Part shown: one piece after another, positions 1 through 8,033 of the stretch
Layout: the number at the start of each line of letters is the position of its first letter
Position numbering within the stretch: the stretch's first letter is position 1
Source: Glaciecola sp965660815
GTDB taxonomy: Bacteria; Pseudomonadota; Gammaproteobacteria; Enterobacterales; Alteromonadaceae
Assembly: GCA_965660815.1 (NCBI GenBank)
Contig: CBFIBG010000089.1
Coordinates: forward strand, 186,001 to 250,000
Direction: 5' to 3'
DNA: 64,000 bases
Position numbers and translations under genes: made by a program
The notes under the pieces: generated by a model
The model's database searches: none
Told to the model about the DNA's origin: nothing
The model's input: only the letters and a program-made list of their open reading frames with translations

Positions 1-416
1 ACAGTCGCATGTTTGTGATAGAGATTGGGGTATACCACAAAGTCATCTAAAAAGGTTAAAGGTTGCTCGTGTGATTTATGCGTAATAGTCAGACTAGGAG
101 TGTCAGTTTTTAACAATCCTTTTCTAAAGGTAACACGTTGCATAAAGCTGTTGTGTTCACCCGCTTGTTGTAATCCGTATTTTTGAAATTCATTGGCAAT
201 ATACAAAGAGGCAATTTCATGTCCTCTTGAACCGGTTTCTCTGCCTTCTAATAAATCATGAGCAAGAAAATCCATATGAGCTTTTATATTTGTTTCGCTG
301 GGCGTAATAGCGATATCGTCATCCGCTACTCTCTTGGAAGTAGCTTTGCAACCTAAAAGCAACAAGGAAAAAAGGATTGCCCACACTATTAGATAAAATT
401 TTTGTTTTAATAACAT
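1..416 (-). CDS. M28-family metallopeptidase, lipoprotein, N-terminal part only
   Basis: Reading the minus strand from an ATG at 416 gives 138 codons open to the window edge, so only the N-terminus is present. The protein begins with a hydrophobic segment ending in LLLLGC, a lipobox with the lipidated cysteine at residue 23, so it should be an exported lipoprotein. The following segment, MDFLAHDLLEGRETGSRG then ASLYIANEFQKYGL, is the typical N-terminal helix of M28 aminopeptidase-like enzymes (PA domain plus zinc peptidase). The zinc ligands lie beyond the window and cannot be checked. The family identification rests on this N-terminal motif alone. Confidence 0.75.
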   Translation of the reverse strand, partial: MLLKQKFYLIVWAILFSLLLLGCKATSKRVADDDIAITPSETNIKAHMDFLAHDLLEGRETGSRGHEIASLYIANEFQKYGLQQAGEHNSFMQRVTFRKGLLKTDTPSLTITHKSHEQPLTFLDDFVVYPNLYHKHAT

Positions 417-666
417 ACTGAAAAAGCTCACTTATCACTTACGTAATTAAACATTTTATTGGCCCTGACCTAAAACGTTTCAGATAATAAAAAACGATAG
501 CCGAAAGAATTGTCGTGACTAACACCACAAAACTTATCGTTAAAAATAGTAACACAATTTCGTTTAACTTAGTCCAACGTCTAGTATTGAAGCTGTAACA
601 AGATGTGTTGTGATTTCTCTGATTTTCTTGTATACCTAATTAACACAGTTGATACAGTTTACAGCC

Positions 667-1236
667 ATGTCTAGAAAAATTGCATATTCACTGACACAAG
701 TCTTTGAAAACGCCATCCCTATCTTTTTGAACAAGGGTTTTAGAGGCTGTTCGATGGAAACCCTCATTAATTATACGAATTTTAATCGCAGGGCCTTTTA
801 TCTTGAGTTTGGTAATAAGCAAAATTTCTCTCATGCTCTCATAGACCATTATATTGAACATCATCTCATCCCACTGCAGGCTAACCTTCAAGTAAATCAA
901 AATATACCTCGGGCCATTATTCAATATTTTGAGGCATATCAGAGACACATAAACAAACAAGGCTGTCTCTTGGTCAAGTTTATTTTAGAGTTAAGTAATG
1001 AAGACAAAATTATTCAGAACAAAGCAAGACGCTACTTCGATAATTTACAACTGGTTTTTATAGGCTGTTTAGAGAGGGCTATTTTGCATCATGAATTGCC
1101 TCAGGACATTGATATTGAAGCATTTGCCTTAAAGTTGTCGAGTTTTGCTCAGGGGTTTGCTGTTTCAAACAGTATTCGACAGGGCGAATCAGACGTACTC
1201 ATGGTGATCCGCTCGCTTTTTGCAAAAAACGCTTAA
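667..1236 (+). CDS. TetR/AcrR-family transcriptional regulator
   Basis: A 189-residue protein with the TetR layout: an N-terminal helix-turn-helix (about residues 8-52, including GCSMETLINYTNFNRRAFY and FGNKQNF) followed by an all-helical ligand-binding region. I chose the ATG at 667. A TTG at 649 in the same frame would add six residues but neither start has a clear ribosome binding site. TetR proteins usually repress a neighbouring gene in response to a small molecule. The adjacent genes are a divergent M28 peptidase (start 416) and a downstream DUF1820 gene, so the target could be the peptidase, but no obvious palindrome identifies an operator. Ligand unknown. Confidence 0.85.
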   Translation: MSRKIAYSLTQVFENAIPIFLNKGFRGCSMETLINYTNFNRRAFYLEFGNKQNFSHALIDHYIEHHLIPLQANLQVNQNIPRAIIQYFEAYQRHINKQGCLLVKFILELSNEDKIIQNKARRYFDNLQLVFIGCLERAILHHELPQDIDIEAFALKLSSFAQGFAVSNSIRQGESDVLMVIRSLFAKNA

Positions 1237-1642
1237 GACATAAATTGCATCTGTTAACTTCCTTGCCTGTCAGCTTTGAAGACTATGTTGTTTGAGCTCG
1301 ACTGAGTCATCCAGTTTAAAAGATCATCCAAACAAATAGAGTTACATCGAATCAGATGACGTGCGACCCAACCAACAAAAGCATTTTTTACTAAGATAAG
1401 TTAACACCTTTAAGCCATATGACATGCTCAGACTATTTTTGGTCTGCGAATAGTGGACTGTTGTTATCAAGAGTTCATCAATCGGGATTTATTAATGAAG
1501 CTCAATTCAGCAAATATTCACTTACATCTTGAATTTTAGCGGATCAGACAATATTTAGGTATATAGTCGGATCGGTGGACAATATTGGAAAAACATTTAC
1601 CTACTTCTTATGTATAACGAACTATTTTTATTGGAATATTAA
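1237..1642. other. Intergenic stretch, no gene seen
   Basis: About 400 bases between the TetR gene and the DUF1820 gene, AT-rich with stops in all frames. The only structure noted is an imperfect direct repeat near the downstream promoter: cggatcagacaatatt around 1540-1556 and cggatcggtggacaatatt around 1568-1586. No RNA gene or convincing terminator was seen. Confidence 0.5.
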
Positions 1643-1981
1643 ATGACTAAAACAAGCCCTCTTTATCGTGTGCAGTTTATAAGCAGTGGCGAACGCTATG
1701 AACTTTTTGTTAGAGAACTGATGACTAGTAATGTTTTTGGATTTATAGAAATAGCTGATTTTGTATGGGACAAACATACTCAGTTGGTGCTTGACCCATC
1801 GCATGAAAGATTAAAAGATGAATTTGCGGATGTTGAACGGACATATGTCCCGATGCATAATGTTTTAAGAATTGACCAGGTAAAGAAACAAGGTAGCGCA
1901 AAAATCACTCCCTTGTCAGATAAATCTACTCGAGATAAAGTAACGTCAATAAACACACCGATCTATACACCCAAAAAATAA
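1643..1981 (+). CDS. DUF1820 family protein
   Basis: A 112-residue cytoplasmic protein without signal peptide or membrane segment. The pattern YRVQFISSGERYELFVREL, then FGFIEIADFVW, LDPSHERLKDEF and TYVPMHNVLRIDQV matches the DUF1820 family, which is widespread in gammaproteobacteria and has no assigned function. The C-terminal 20 or so residues are polar and look disordered. The ATG is the only sensible start. It lies 41 bases upstream of the DUF885 lipoprotein gene and may be cotranscribed with it, but that spacing gives no functional clue. Confidence 0.85.
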   Translation: MTKTSPLYRVQFISSGERYELFVRELMTSNVFGFIEIADFVWDKHTQLVLDPSHERLKDEFADVERTYVPMHNVLRIDQVKKQGSAKITPLSDKSTRDKVTSINTPIYTPKK

Positions 1982-2022
1982 AATATTGGCTGGACGAGGT
2001 CACTATTAAAAAGAGAATAGAT

Positions 2023-3873
2023 ATGATTTCTAGTTCCGCCAATACTATAGTCGCCTGCGCGTTAATCAGTTTAATGTTCATTGGATGCTCTGCACGTCAC
2101 AACACATTGTTCGAGGATGGCAAGCTAAGTAATATCAGCTCGGGTAAAAAGGAAGTCAATCCTGATAGTCAACGAATGTACGAGCTTTTAGATGATATTT
2201 GGCAGTATGAGATAAGCCAGTTTCCAGCGATTGCAAGGTCAGAAGGTATCAATGCTGTTAGCTTGTCTCGCCAATTCACAGATACGTCGTTACCAGCAAT
2301 GGCCGCAAGACATGCGCGATTCGAACTGTTTCGCGAACAGCTTCAAACCATAGATACAGATGCATTAAGTGGAAGTGAGAATATTACTTTGCTTGTTCAA
2401 AAGTATCGACTAGACAACTATATCTCAAAGTTTAGATTTAAAGAATACCGAGTTCCCATTACCTCAGAATACGGTTTCCATAGCAGGCTAGGACGAACTT
2501 TGACCGAGCGGTCCATAAAAAATGCTGACGACTTAACGGTTTACTTACAGATGCTCAGCGAAGTACCAGAAATTATCGCCAATAATATTACTTATATGCG
2601 CGAAGGTTTAGCGACAGGCCACACCCAACCAAAAGCAGTGTTGGTGGGCTATGAAGACACTATAAGTGCATATATTGTAATGCAAGATGCGAAAAACAAT
2701 ATCCAGTCCCATCCTTTTTATGGTCCAATAAAACAAGCCCCTAGAAAGTTGGTAAATAAACAAAATAAGCGTGAGATCCTCAATTTATTGAATAATGCCA
2801 ATGACGCATTTCTCACCTTTTATGAGTTTTTCCTAGAAGAATATATGCCCGGTGCCAAAACTGACATAGCGGCAAAAAGTTGGCCGAATGGAGAGAAGTT
2901 CTATAAAAATAAAGTAAAACATTACACCACAACAAATTTAGCCGCCGATGAAATTCATCAAATAGGGTTAGCAGAAGTCGCTAGAATTAGACTTGAAATG
3001 GAGGCTATCGTTGATGAATTAAACGAAAAAGGCGAATTTTCAGGCACCATCGACGAATTTATAGAATTTCTTCGCACTGATCCCCGTTTTTACGCTGAAA
3101 CACCAGAAGAATTAATCATGTATGCTTCGTATGTAGCGAAGCAAATGGACGCAAAGTTGCCTCAGTTGTTTTATAAAATGCCACGTATTCCTTATGGCGT
3201 TGCCCCAGTCCCAGAGTCCATTGCTCCCAAATATACAACTGGTCGTTATATTTCTCCCAGCAGCGATGACCAGCCCGGTTACTATTGGGTTAATACATAT
3301 GCGCTTAATAAACGACCCTTATATGCGATACCTGCGCTTACTCTTCACGAAGCAGTGCCTGGGCATCACTTTCAAATCTCACTTGCGTCTGAAATGGAAG
3401 ATATACCAAAAGTAAGGCGTTCAACTTACATATCTGCGTTTGGCGAAGGCTGGGGACTATATTCAGAATATCTTGGTCTGGAGGTTGGAATTTACGACGA
3501 CCCTTACGATAACTTTGGGAGGTTGAGTTATGAAATGTGGCGAGCATGCAGGCTAGTAGTGGATACTGGCATACACATGTTTGGCTGGACTCGGGAAAAA
3601 GCGCTAAATTATATGCTAGAAAACACCGCTTTGTCAGAGCACAATGTTAAAACGGAAATTGATCGCTACATTTCTTGGCCCGCACAGGCTTTGGCCTACA
3701 AACTTGGTGAAATCAAAATTAAGGAACTTCGTGGGCAGGCTGAAAGACAACTCGGGGATAAGTTCGACTTAAGAGAGTTTCACGACAAATTATTAGAAAA
3801 CGGCTCCATCCCGCTAGTCACACTCGAGCGACTCATGCTTGATTATATAGAGTTGAAAAACAGCGGAATTTGA
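2023..3873 (+). CDS. DUF885 family lipoprotein, putative metallopeptidase
   Basis: A 616-residue exported protein. The N-terminus has a hydrophobic stretch ending FIGCS, a lipobox, so it is probably a membrane-anchored periplasmic lipoprotein. The body is a DUF885 domain: the signature HEAVPGHH lies at residues 442-449 and a second motif FGEGWGLYSE at about 473-482, with Glu475 the likely third zinc ligand. These motifs resemble gluzincin-type metallopeptidases, so peptidase activity is a family-based inference; the substrate is unknown. Length is normal for the family. An AAAGAGAA stretch shortly before the ATG can serve as ribosome binding site. Confidence 0.88.
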   Translation: MISSSANTIVACALISLMFIGCSARHNTLFEDGKLSNISSGKKEVNPDSQRMYELLDDIWQYEISQFPAIARSEGINAVSLSRQFTDTSLPAMAARHARFELFREQLQTIDTDALSGSENITLLVQKYRLDNYISKFRFKEYRVPITSEYGFHSRLGRTLTERSIKNADDLTVYLQMLSEVPEIIANNITYMREGLATGHTQPKAVLVGYEDTISAYIVMQDAKNNIQSHPFYGPIKQAPRKLVNKQNKREILNLLNNANDAFLTFYEFFLEEYMPGAKTDIAAKSWPNGEKFYKNKVKHYTTTNLAADEIHQIGLAEVARIRLEMEAIVDELNEKGEFSGTIDEFIEFLRTDPRFYAETPEELIMYASYVAKQMDAKLPQLFYKMPRIPYGVAPVPESIAPKYTTGRYISPSSDDQPGYYWVNTYALNKRPLYAIPALTLHEAVPGHHFQISLASEMEDIPKVRRSTYISAFGEGWGLYSEYLGLEVGIYDDPYDNFGRLSYEMWRACRLVVDTGIHMFGWTREKALNYMLENTALSEHNVKTEIDRYISWPAQALAYKLGEIKIKELRGQAERQLGDKFDLREFHDKLLENGSIPLVTLERLMLDYIELKNSGI

Positions 3874-4726
3874 GCCTCACCGCTGATAATTAACACAAGG
3901 CCATGATGGTATGTTGAAATTGCATCGGCGACATTTAACTATCACAATGAATATGATATCACTTATGTTCCCATATACAGAAAAGTTGACTTTGTCATTT
4001 CTACATGCACGTACAATTTCGTCAGTATGGGTACCTGAGTAAAAATGGCGCACATCGGTATGACGTGCGCCCCCATGACGTATTCAGAATATTGAGAAGC
4101 TTCCTGCTTTAAGAACCGCTATTCTGAATCGGCCATAACCTTTCTATGTGCAGACGCCTTGAGGCATCTCGAAAATGCAGGTCATCATCCCGTGATCATG
4201 CTCTTCAGCAAATCTAATACTAAGCAAACCTTACACTGTTAGTGTGAACATGGTGCGAAAACCTTGCCAATTTTAATCTATTGTTTTAACAATAATTTAT
4301 TTAAAGAATGTAAATTCTTGTTTGAAAAGTTTGCAGCGATGGGAACATTTTGCTTTGCCAATAAATGCAGGACCTGAGCAAATAACCATTCAGATTAATT
4401 GCTTTAATTGTCACCACGAATAGGACCCACTTAAGCGATGACTTATTGTGCAGTTTATCACCTTACCCAAACAATGGGCCTATTAAAACGTAAACAAAAT
4501 AGCTCTTTTGTGAACAATAGGTTAGCACAAGGTTTACGAAACACAGCGCTTGTGTAAACCCAATATTAAATATTTTAATACCTTGATTTAAATCTACTTT
4601 ATTCCAGTGGTCTAGCTTTGGTTGCTACGGGAATTTGGTGATAATGGCAACAACACACATGCAATGGTTGATAAATACTAGTGCCGTCTTTTATCAGCAA
4701 ACTGTTTTTACATTTTAGGAAACCCT
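3874..4726. other. Long non-coding stretch rich in small inverted repeats
   Basis: About 850 bases with no credible coding frame. It contains several perfect inverted repeats: GGCGCAC/GTGCGCC at 4047-4053 and 4065-4071; a 10-base pair ATTCAGAATA/TATTCTGAAT at 4082-4091 and 4120-4129; GCCTtgAGGC near 4155; ACACTgttAGTGT at 4233-4245; TATTGTTttAACAATA at 4279-4294; AGAATgtaaATTCT at 4305-4318; and GGTTTAC/GTAAACC at 4531-4537 and 4554-4560. None is followed by a clear T-run. Their function is unknown; a decayed gene, a structured RNA or regulator sites are all possible. Confidence 0.55.
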
Positions 4727-5221
4727 ATGAACACATTTATCACCAAATTTACAGGCCAAACGACTGTATGCATTGTTTTATTGCTTATTCTTACTGGCTT
4801 TTCACATGCAGCAAAAAAACCAATTGTAACGGCGAATGAAGACAGCTTCGCGTCTCAGGCCTGTGCGATTGCGGCTAACCAAGGCTTATCTTCCGTAAGA
4901 AGGTTTTCCAATGAAAACAACGTAAATTACTATGAGGTTAAACGTTACTTAACATGTAACGGTAAGAACATAGAAATATTCGCTAAACAATTTAAACAAG
5001 CTACGGCGAAGAATACAAAAGTGATGTCCTCAGATAACTCTGTTTTATCTCAAGTATGTATTGACGCGCTTTCAATTGGAAAAACGCAGGCTCTGAAAAA
5101 ACACGAGTTAAGTGGGTATTCTGTTAACTGCAATGAAGTAAGCATATCGACTTTTGTAGAGCAACTTTCAAACAGTGAAACGAAAGTAGTCGCGTCTAAT
5201 ATTTTGGCAAAAAGCGAATAG
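4727..5221 (+). CDS. Secreted protein with two DUF3718-like repeats
   Basis: A 164-residue protein with a Sec signal peptide (hydrophobic core VCIVLLLILTGFSHA, cleavage expected near residue 29). The mature part holds two similar units, one starting SFASQACAIAANQG and one starting VLSQVCIDALSIGK. Each has a cysteine near its start, a second cysteine about 30-45 residues on, and a closing F(A/V)(K/E)Q segment. The pattern resembles DUF3718, a family of small exported proteins of unknown function in Alteromonadales and Shewanella. The paired cysteines could form one disulfide per repeat in the periplasm. An AGGAAA sequence precedes the ATG. The family assignment is from memory of the pattern and only moderately sure. 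Confidence 0.7.
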   Translation: MNTFITKFTGQTTVCIVLLLILTGFSHAAKKPIVTANEDSFASQACAIAANQGLSSVRRFSNENNVNYYEVKRYLTCNGKNIEIFAKQFKQATAKNTKVMSSDNSVLSQVCIDALSIGKTQALKKHELSGYSVNCNEVSISTFVEQLSNSETKVVASNILAKSE

Positions 5222-5250
5222 ATTAGCATTGCTCTGGCTCTTTATTAAGC

Positions 5251-5290
5251 ACAAGTAACAGTGACGACGGAATTTGTCACTGTTACTTGT
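5251..5290. terminator. Long perfect hairpin, probable terminator
   Basis: A 15-base perfect inverted repeat (ACAAGTAACAGTGAC at 5251-5265, complement at 5276-5290) with a 10-base loop sits 30 bases after the secreted-protein stop and before the BLUF gene. The run of T after the stem is short, so termination is inferred from stem strength and position. Confidence 0.65.
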
Positions 5291-5398
5291 TTGGCAAATT
5301 CCATTTTATTAATTTATATCAATTATTAACTGTCTAGGTTTGCACTTTCCACCTTGTGCACTATATCTACAGTATCTCCTTTTTTAATTGGACTCATA

Positions 5399-5863
5399 AT
5401 GATCCAGCTGGCATATACAAGTTTGGCAAGCAAAGCACTAAGCAAATCACAATTATTAATGTTATTACAACAAGCTAGAATTTTTAACGCCGAAAAAAAT
5501 ATTACGGGAATACTGCTATACAAAGACCTTTCGTTTTTTCAGGTAATTGAAGGCGACGACACGACTATTTTAAATTTAATGAGTACCATCGGCAACGATA
5601 ATAGACATTTCAATATAACCAAGTTATATACTCGACCAATTGAGTCTAGAAATTTCAACTTGTGGAGCATGGGGTACATTAACTTAGAGAACTCGGAAGC
5701 AGATCTTCATGGTTTTGAGGCACCTGAGTTTGAATTTCCTTTGCAAAATTTAAACGGTAACCTTAGCGAATTAGTGAATATTGCAAAAGCTAAGCAACTT
5801 GTTATGCAGTTTTCTAGACGACAAGTTGAAAGTGAGTTAAAACCACGTAAAGCTGGCCTCTAA
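5399..5863 (+). CDS. BLUF-domain blue-light sensor
   Basis: A 154-residue protein made almost entirely of one BLUF (FAD-binding blue-light) domain. Counting from the ATG at 5399, it keeps the residues known to be essential in the AppA BLUF domain at identical spacing: Tyr6, Asn30, Gln48, Trp89 and Met91. A longer frame with an ATG at 5354 is possible, but the domain begins directly with MIQLAYTS, so the shorter start is preferred. About 60 C-terminal residues after the domain are charged and helical and may bind a partner. No GGDEF, EAL or DNA-binding domain is attached, so it should signal through a protein it contacts; the window does not reveal which. Confidence 0.92.
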   Translation: MIQLAYTSLASKALSKSQLLMLLQQARIFNAEKNITGILLYKDLSFFQVIEGDDTTILNLMSTIGNDNRHFNITKLYTRPIESRNFNLWSMGYINLENSEADLHGFEAPEFEFPLQNLNGNLSELVNIAKAKQLVMQFSRRQVESELKPRKAGL

Positions 5864-5902
5864 TATTTCTGCACTTTTGCATAATTCAGGTATGATTAAT
5901 CT

Positions 5903-6871
5903 ATGCAAACCACTCACACATTAAAATCTGTTTTATTAGATGCAGACACACTTGGTCAAGATGTGTCTTTGCGAGCTTTTGACATATCACAAGATATTGA
6001 TCTTAAGGTTTATCGCAGCACGTCTGCAAATGAATTACTAGACAGAGTAACCGACGCGACCGTTATTTTTACCAATAAGGTTGAATTAAACCGTGACACG
6101 CTCTCCCATTGTAGCCAACTCAAATATATTGGTGTACTTGCAACCGGAATGAACTGTATCGATTTAAACTATTGCAATGACCACAATATAATTGTGAAAA
6201 ACGTTGAGGGATATGGTACCGCGTCAGTAACCCAACATGCGCTTATGTTGCTACTTAATTTATCTTGCCATTCACTACAGCAGTTCCATCAAGTTCAACA
6301 AGGGCAATGGCAGCAATCTTCTCAATTCTGCCTGCAAACACGAGGTGTGGTTGAGTTATCAGGTAAAAATGCGGTCATTATTGGGTTTGGAGAATTAGGC
6401 AAACAATTTGCAAAGTTGTGTCAAGCGCTTGGTATGAATGTTATCGTGCCTTCAACACCCGGCAGGGAAACCTCTTCACGACCTACTCTTGAGCATGTTT
6501 TACCAAAAGCAGATGTGGTTAGCTTGCATTGTTTGTTAAGCGAAAAAACAGAAAAACTCATTAATGCTGAACGACTGTCCTTAATGAAAACATCCGCCAT
6601 CCTGATTAACACATCAAGAGGCGGATTAATTGATGAAGAAGCCCTGTATGACGCATTAAAGAAAAATGAAATAAGAGGGGCTGGCTTAGATGTGCTCACT
6701 CAAGAGCCCCCTTCGCCAGACAATATTTTGTTATCCAGCGGACTGCCAAATTTAATTATTACTCCACATTGGGCTTGGGGGGCTACCGAATCAAGACAAC
6801 GTTTGATTGATATAGCCTCTTCACACTATAAAAACTTTTTAAAAGGTTACAGAATACTAGACTCGAGGTAA
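5903..6871 (+). CDS. D-2-hydroxyacid dehydrogenase (glycerate/hydroxypyruvate reductase type)
   Basis: A 322-residue NAD(P)-dependent dehydrogenase of the D-2-hydroxyacid family. The Rossmann motif is VIIGFGELGKQF in the middle of the protein. The catalytic triad is visible: Arg239 in NTSRGG, Glu268 in QEPPSPDN and His289 in TPHWAW. The C-terminal PHWAWG segment resembles glycerate dehydrogenase/hydroxypyruvate reductase (HprA-like) rather than lactate dehydrogenase, so reduction of glyoxylate or hydroxypyruvate is the likely reaction; the exact substrate cannot be read from sequence. It ends 5 bases before mntP and is probably cotranscribed with it. No signal peptide; cytoplasmic. Confidence 0.88.
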   Translation: MQTTHTLKSVLLDADTLGQDVSLRAFDISQDIDLKVYRSTSANELLDRVTDATVIFTNKVELNRDTLSHCSQLKYIGVLATGMNCIDLNYCNDHNIIVKNVEGYGTASVTQHALMLLLNLSCHSLQQFHQVQQGQWQQSSQFCLQTRGVVELSGKNAVIIGFGELGKQFAKLCQALGMNVIVPSTPGRETSSRPTLEHVLPKADVVSLHCLLSEKTEKLINAERLSLMKTSAILINTSRGGLIDEEALYDALKKNEIRGAGLDVLTQEPPSPDNILLSSGLPNLIITPHWAWGATESRQRLIDIASSHYKNFLKGYRILDSR

Positions 6872-6876
6872 TATTC

Positions 6877-7446
6877 TTGATTGAAGTCTTTCTTATCGCA
6901 CTGGCGTTAAGCGCCGATGCGTTTGCCGTTTCAATCGGTTTGTCCACGCAAATCCGCACGATTAAGACTGCATTGTTTTTGGTCGCTTACTTCGCGGTTT
7001 TTCATGCTGTCATGCCAGCAATAGGCTTTTTTTTGGGACTTGGTGTAGTGAACTGGATTAACCAATTTGCTCATTGGCTAGGTTTTCTCCTATTGCTCGG
7101 GGTGGGCTGCAAAATGATTTACGATTCAGTAATTGAATCTCGCAATAAAAAAACAACGACTGAACATGTAAAATTACCGCCTAATTCCCTTGGACACCTA
7201 GAAATATTCACTCTAGCGATAGTCACAAGCATCGACGCATTAGCTGTGGGCACGACCCTTGCCACACTTTCAATCACTGCCGTTCCCCCCCTCTTTTCCT
7301 TTTTATTGATTGGTGGGATAACAGGCATTGTAACTCTACTTGGTTTACTCATTGGACGAAAATCACAGGATCTTTTTTCAGATAAAGCAGGAATATTTGG
7401 CGGTAGTATTCTAATCCTTATTGGCATTAGACTATTATTGGATTAA
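6877..7446 (+). CDS. mntP: Manganese efflux pump MntP
   Basis: A 189-residue inner-membrane protein with six hydrophobic helices. The two internally repeated signatures LALSADAFAVSIGLS (N-terminal half) and TSIDALAVGTTLA (C-terminal half) carry the membrane aspartates typical of MntP/YebN, which exports Mn(II). The start is a TTG, supported by a GAGG about 9 bases upstream inside the end of the dehydrogenase gene, to which it is tightly linked. No manganese riboswitch (yybP-ykoY type) was recognised upstream, so regulation is probably from the promoter of the operon. Length matches the family. Confidence 0.95.
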   Translation: MIEVFLIALALSADAFAVSIGLSTQIRTIKTALFLVAYFAVFHAVMPAIGFFLGLGVVNWINQFAHWLGFLLLLGVGCKMIYDSVIESRNKKTTTEHVKLPPNSLGHLEIFTLAIVTSIDALAVGTTLATLSITAVPPLFSFLLIGGITGIVTLLGLLIGRKSQDLFSDKAGIFGGSILILIGIRLLLD

Positions 7447-7939
7447 ATCGCGTGATAATAATCAAGAGTTAAACAATTTCTTGTTTACATTGACCTGCCA
7501 TTACACGATACCGTTATGAATCATATAAAAGCAAAAATTTAAATGACTATGGTAATCAGGCGGTTAAAAAATAATTTTTATTCTTCGATTGGCTATACCT
7601 GAGTTCTATTGAAATTGGCTTGAACAAGCTTAACGCTGCTGCCTGCTGCCTACCAAAACTATGTCAAAGTCAGCAATGAGATTATTATTTCTTAGTGAGT
7701 AAATATGAAGCCCCATACAATTGTGGAAAGGCACAGGATTGGTAAGATAACTCTGGTCTAGTCTGTTGTGTCGTCGAGTATTCCAGTCATAAAGGGTTAA
7801 TGCTATGAGACTATTCTTACGGCAACAAGGAGCTATCGAGGTTTAATTTAAAGAGTAATAAATCAATCTTAGTTGAATTTCGCAAATGAATGACGACATT
7901 CGGATGGAAGTGGCTATTTGCAAACAGGAAATGTTCAAA
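7447..7939. other. Intergenic stretch, no gene seen
   Basis: About 490 bases between mntP and the terminator of the convergent S9 peptidase gene. Frames are broken by stops and no RNA gene was recognised. A forward frame from 7886 to 8182 exists, but it runs through the peptidase terminator and into its coding end, so I do not count it as a gene. Confidence 0.5.
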
Positions 7940-7962
7940 AAAGGACAGTCAAACTGTCCTTT
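7940..7962 (-). terminator. Rho-independent terminator of the S9 peptidase gene
   Basis: On the minus strand a 10-base stem (AAAGGACAGT, 3-base loop, ACTGTCCTTT) is followed by an unbroken run of T before GAACAT, the classical intrinsic terminator form. It lies about 70 bases past the stop of the peptidase gene at 8034. Confidence 0.9.
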
Positions 7963-7970
7963 CTATTACG

Positions 7971-8015
7971 ATAACCTAACCCAATTAGTTTTTTGCAATA
8001 ACCTAACCCAACTAG
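7971..8015. repeat. Two-copy 18-base direct repeat
   Basis: ataacctaacccaattag at 7971-7988 and ataacctaacccaactag at 7998-8015 differ at one base and start 27 bases apart. They lie between the peptidase stop codon and its terminator. Role unknown; a short local duplication is the simplest reading. Confidence 0.85.
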
Positions 8016-8033
8016 CAGTTAGACTGTTTAAGC

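Noticed and set aside
6877..7446. A manganese riboswitch controlling mntP
   Set aside because: mntP starts five bases after the dehydrogenase stop, leaving no leader, and no yybP-ykoY-type motif was recognised before the upstream gene.
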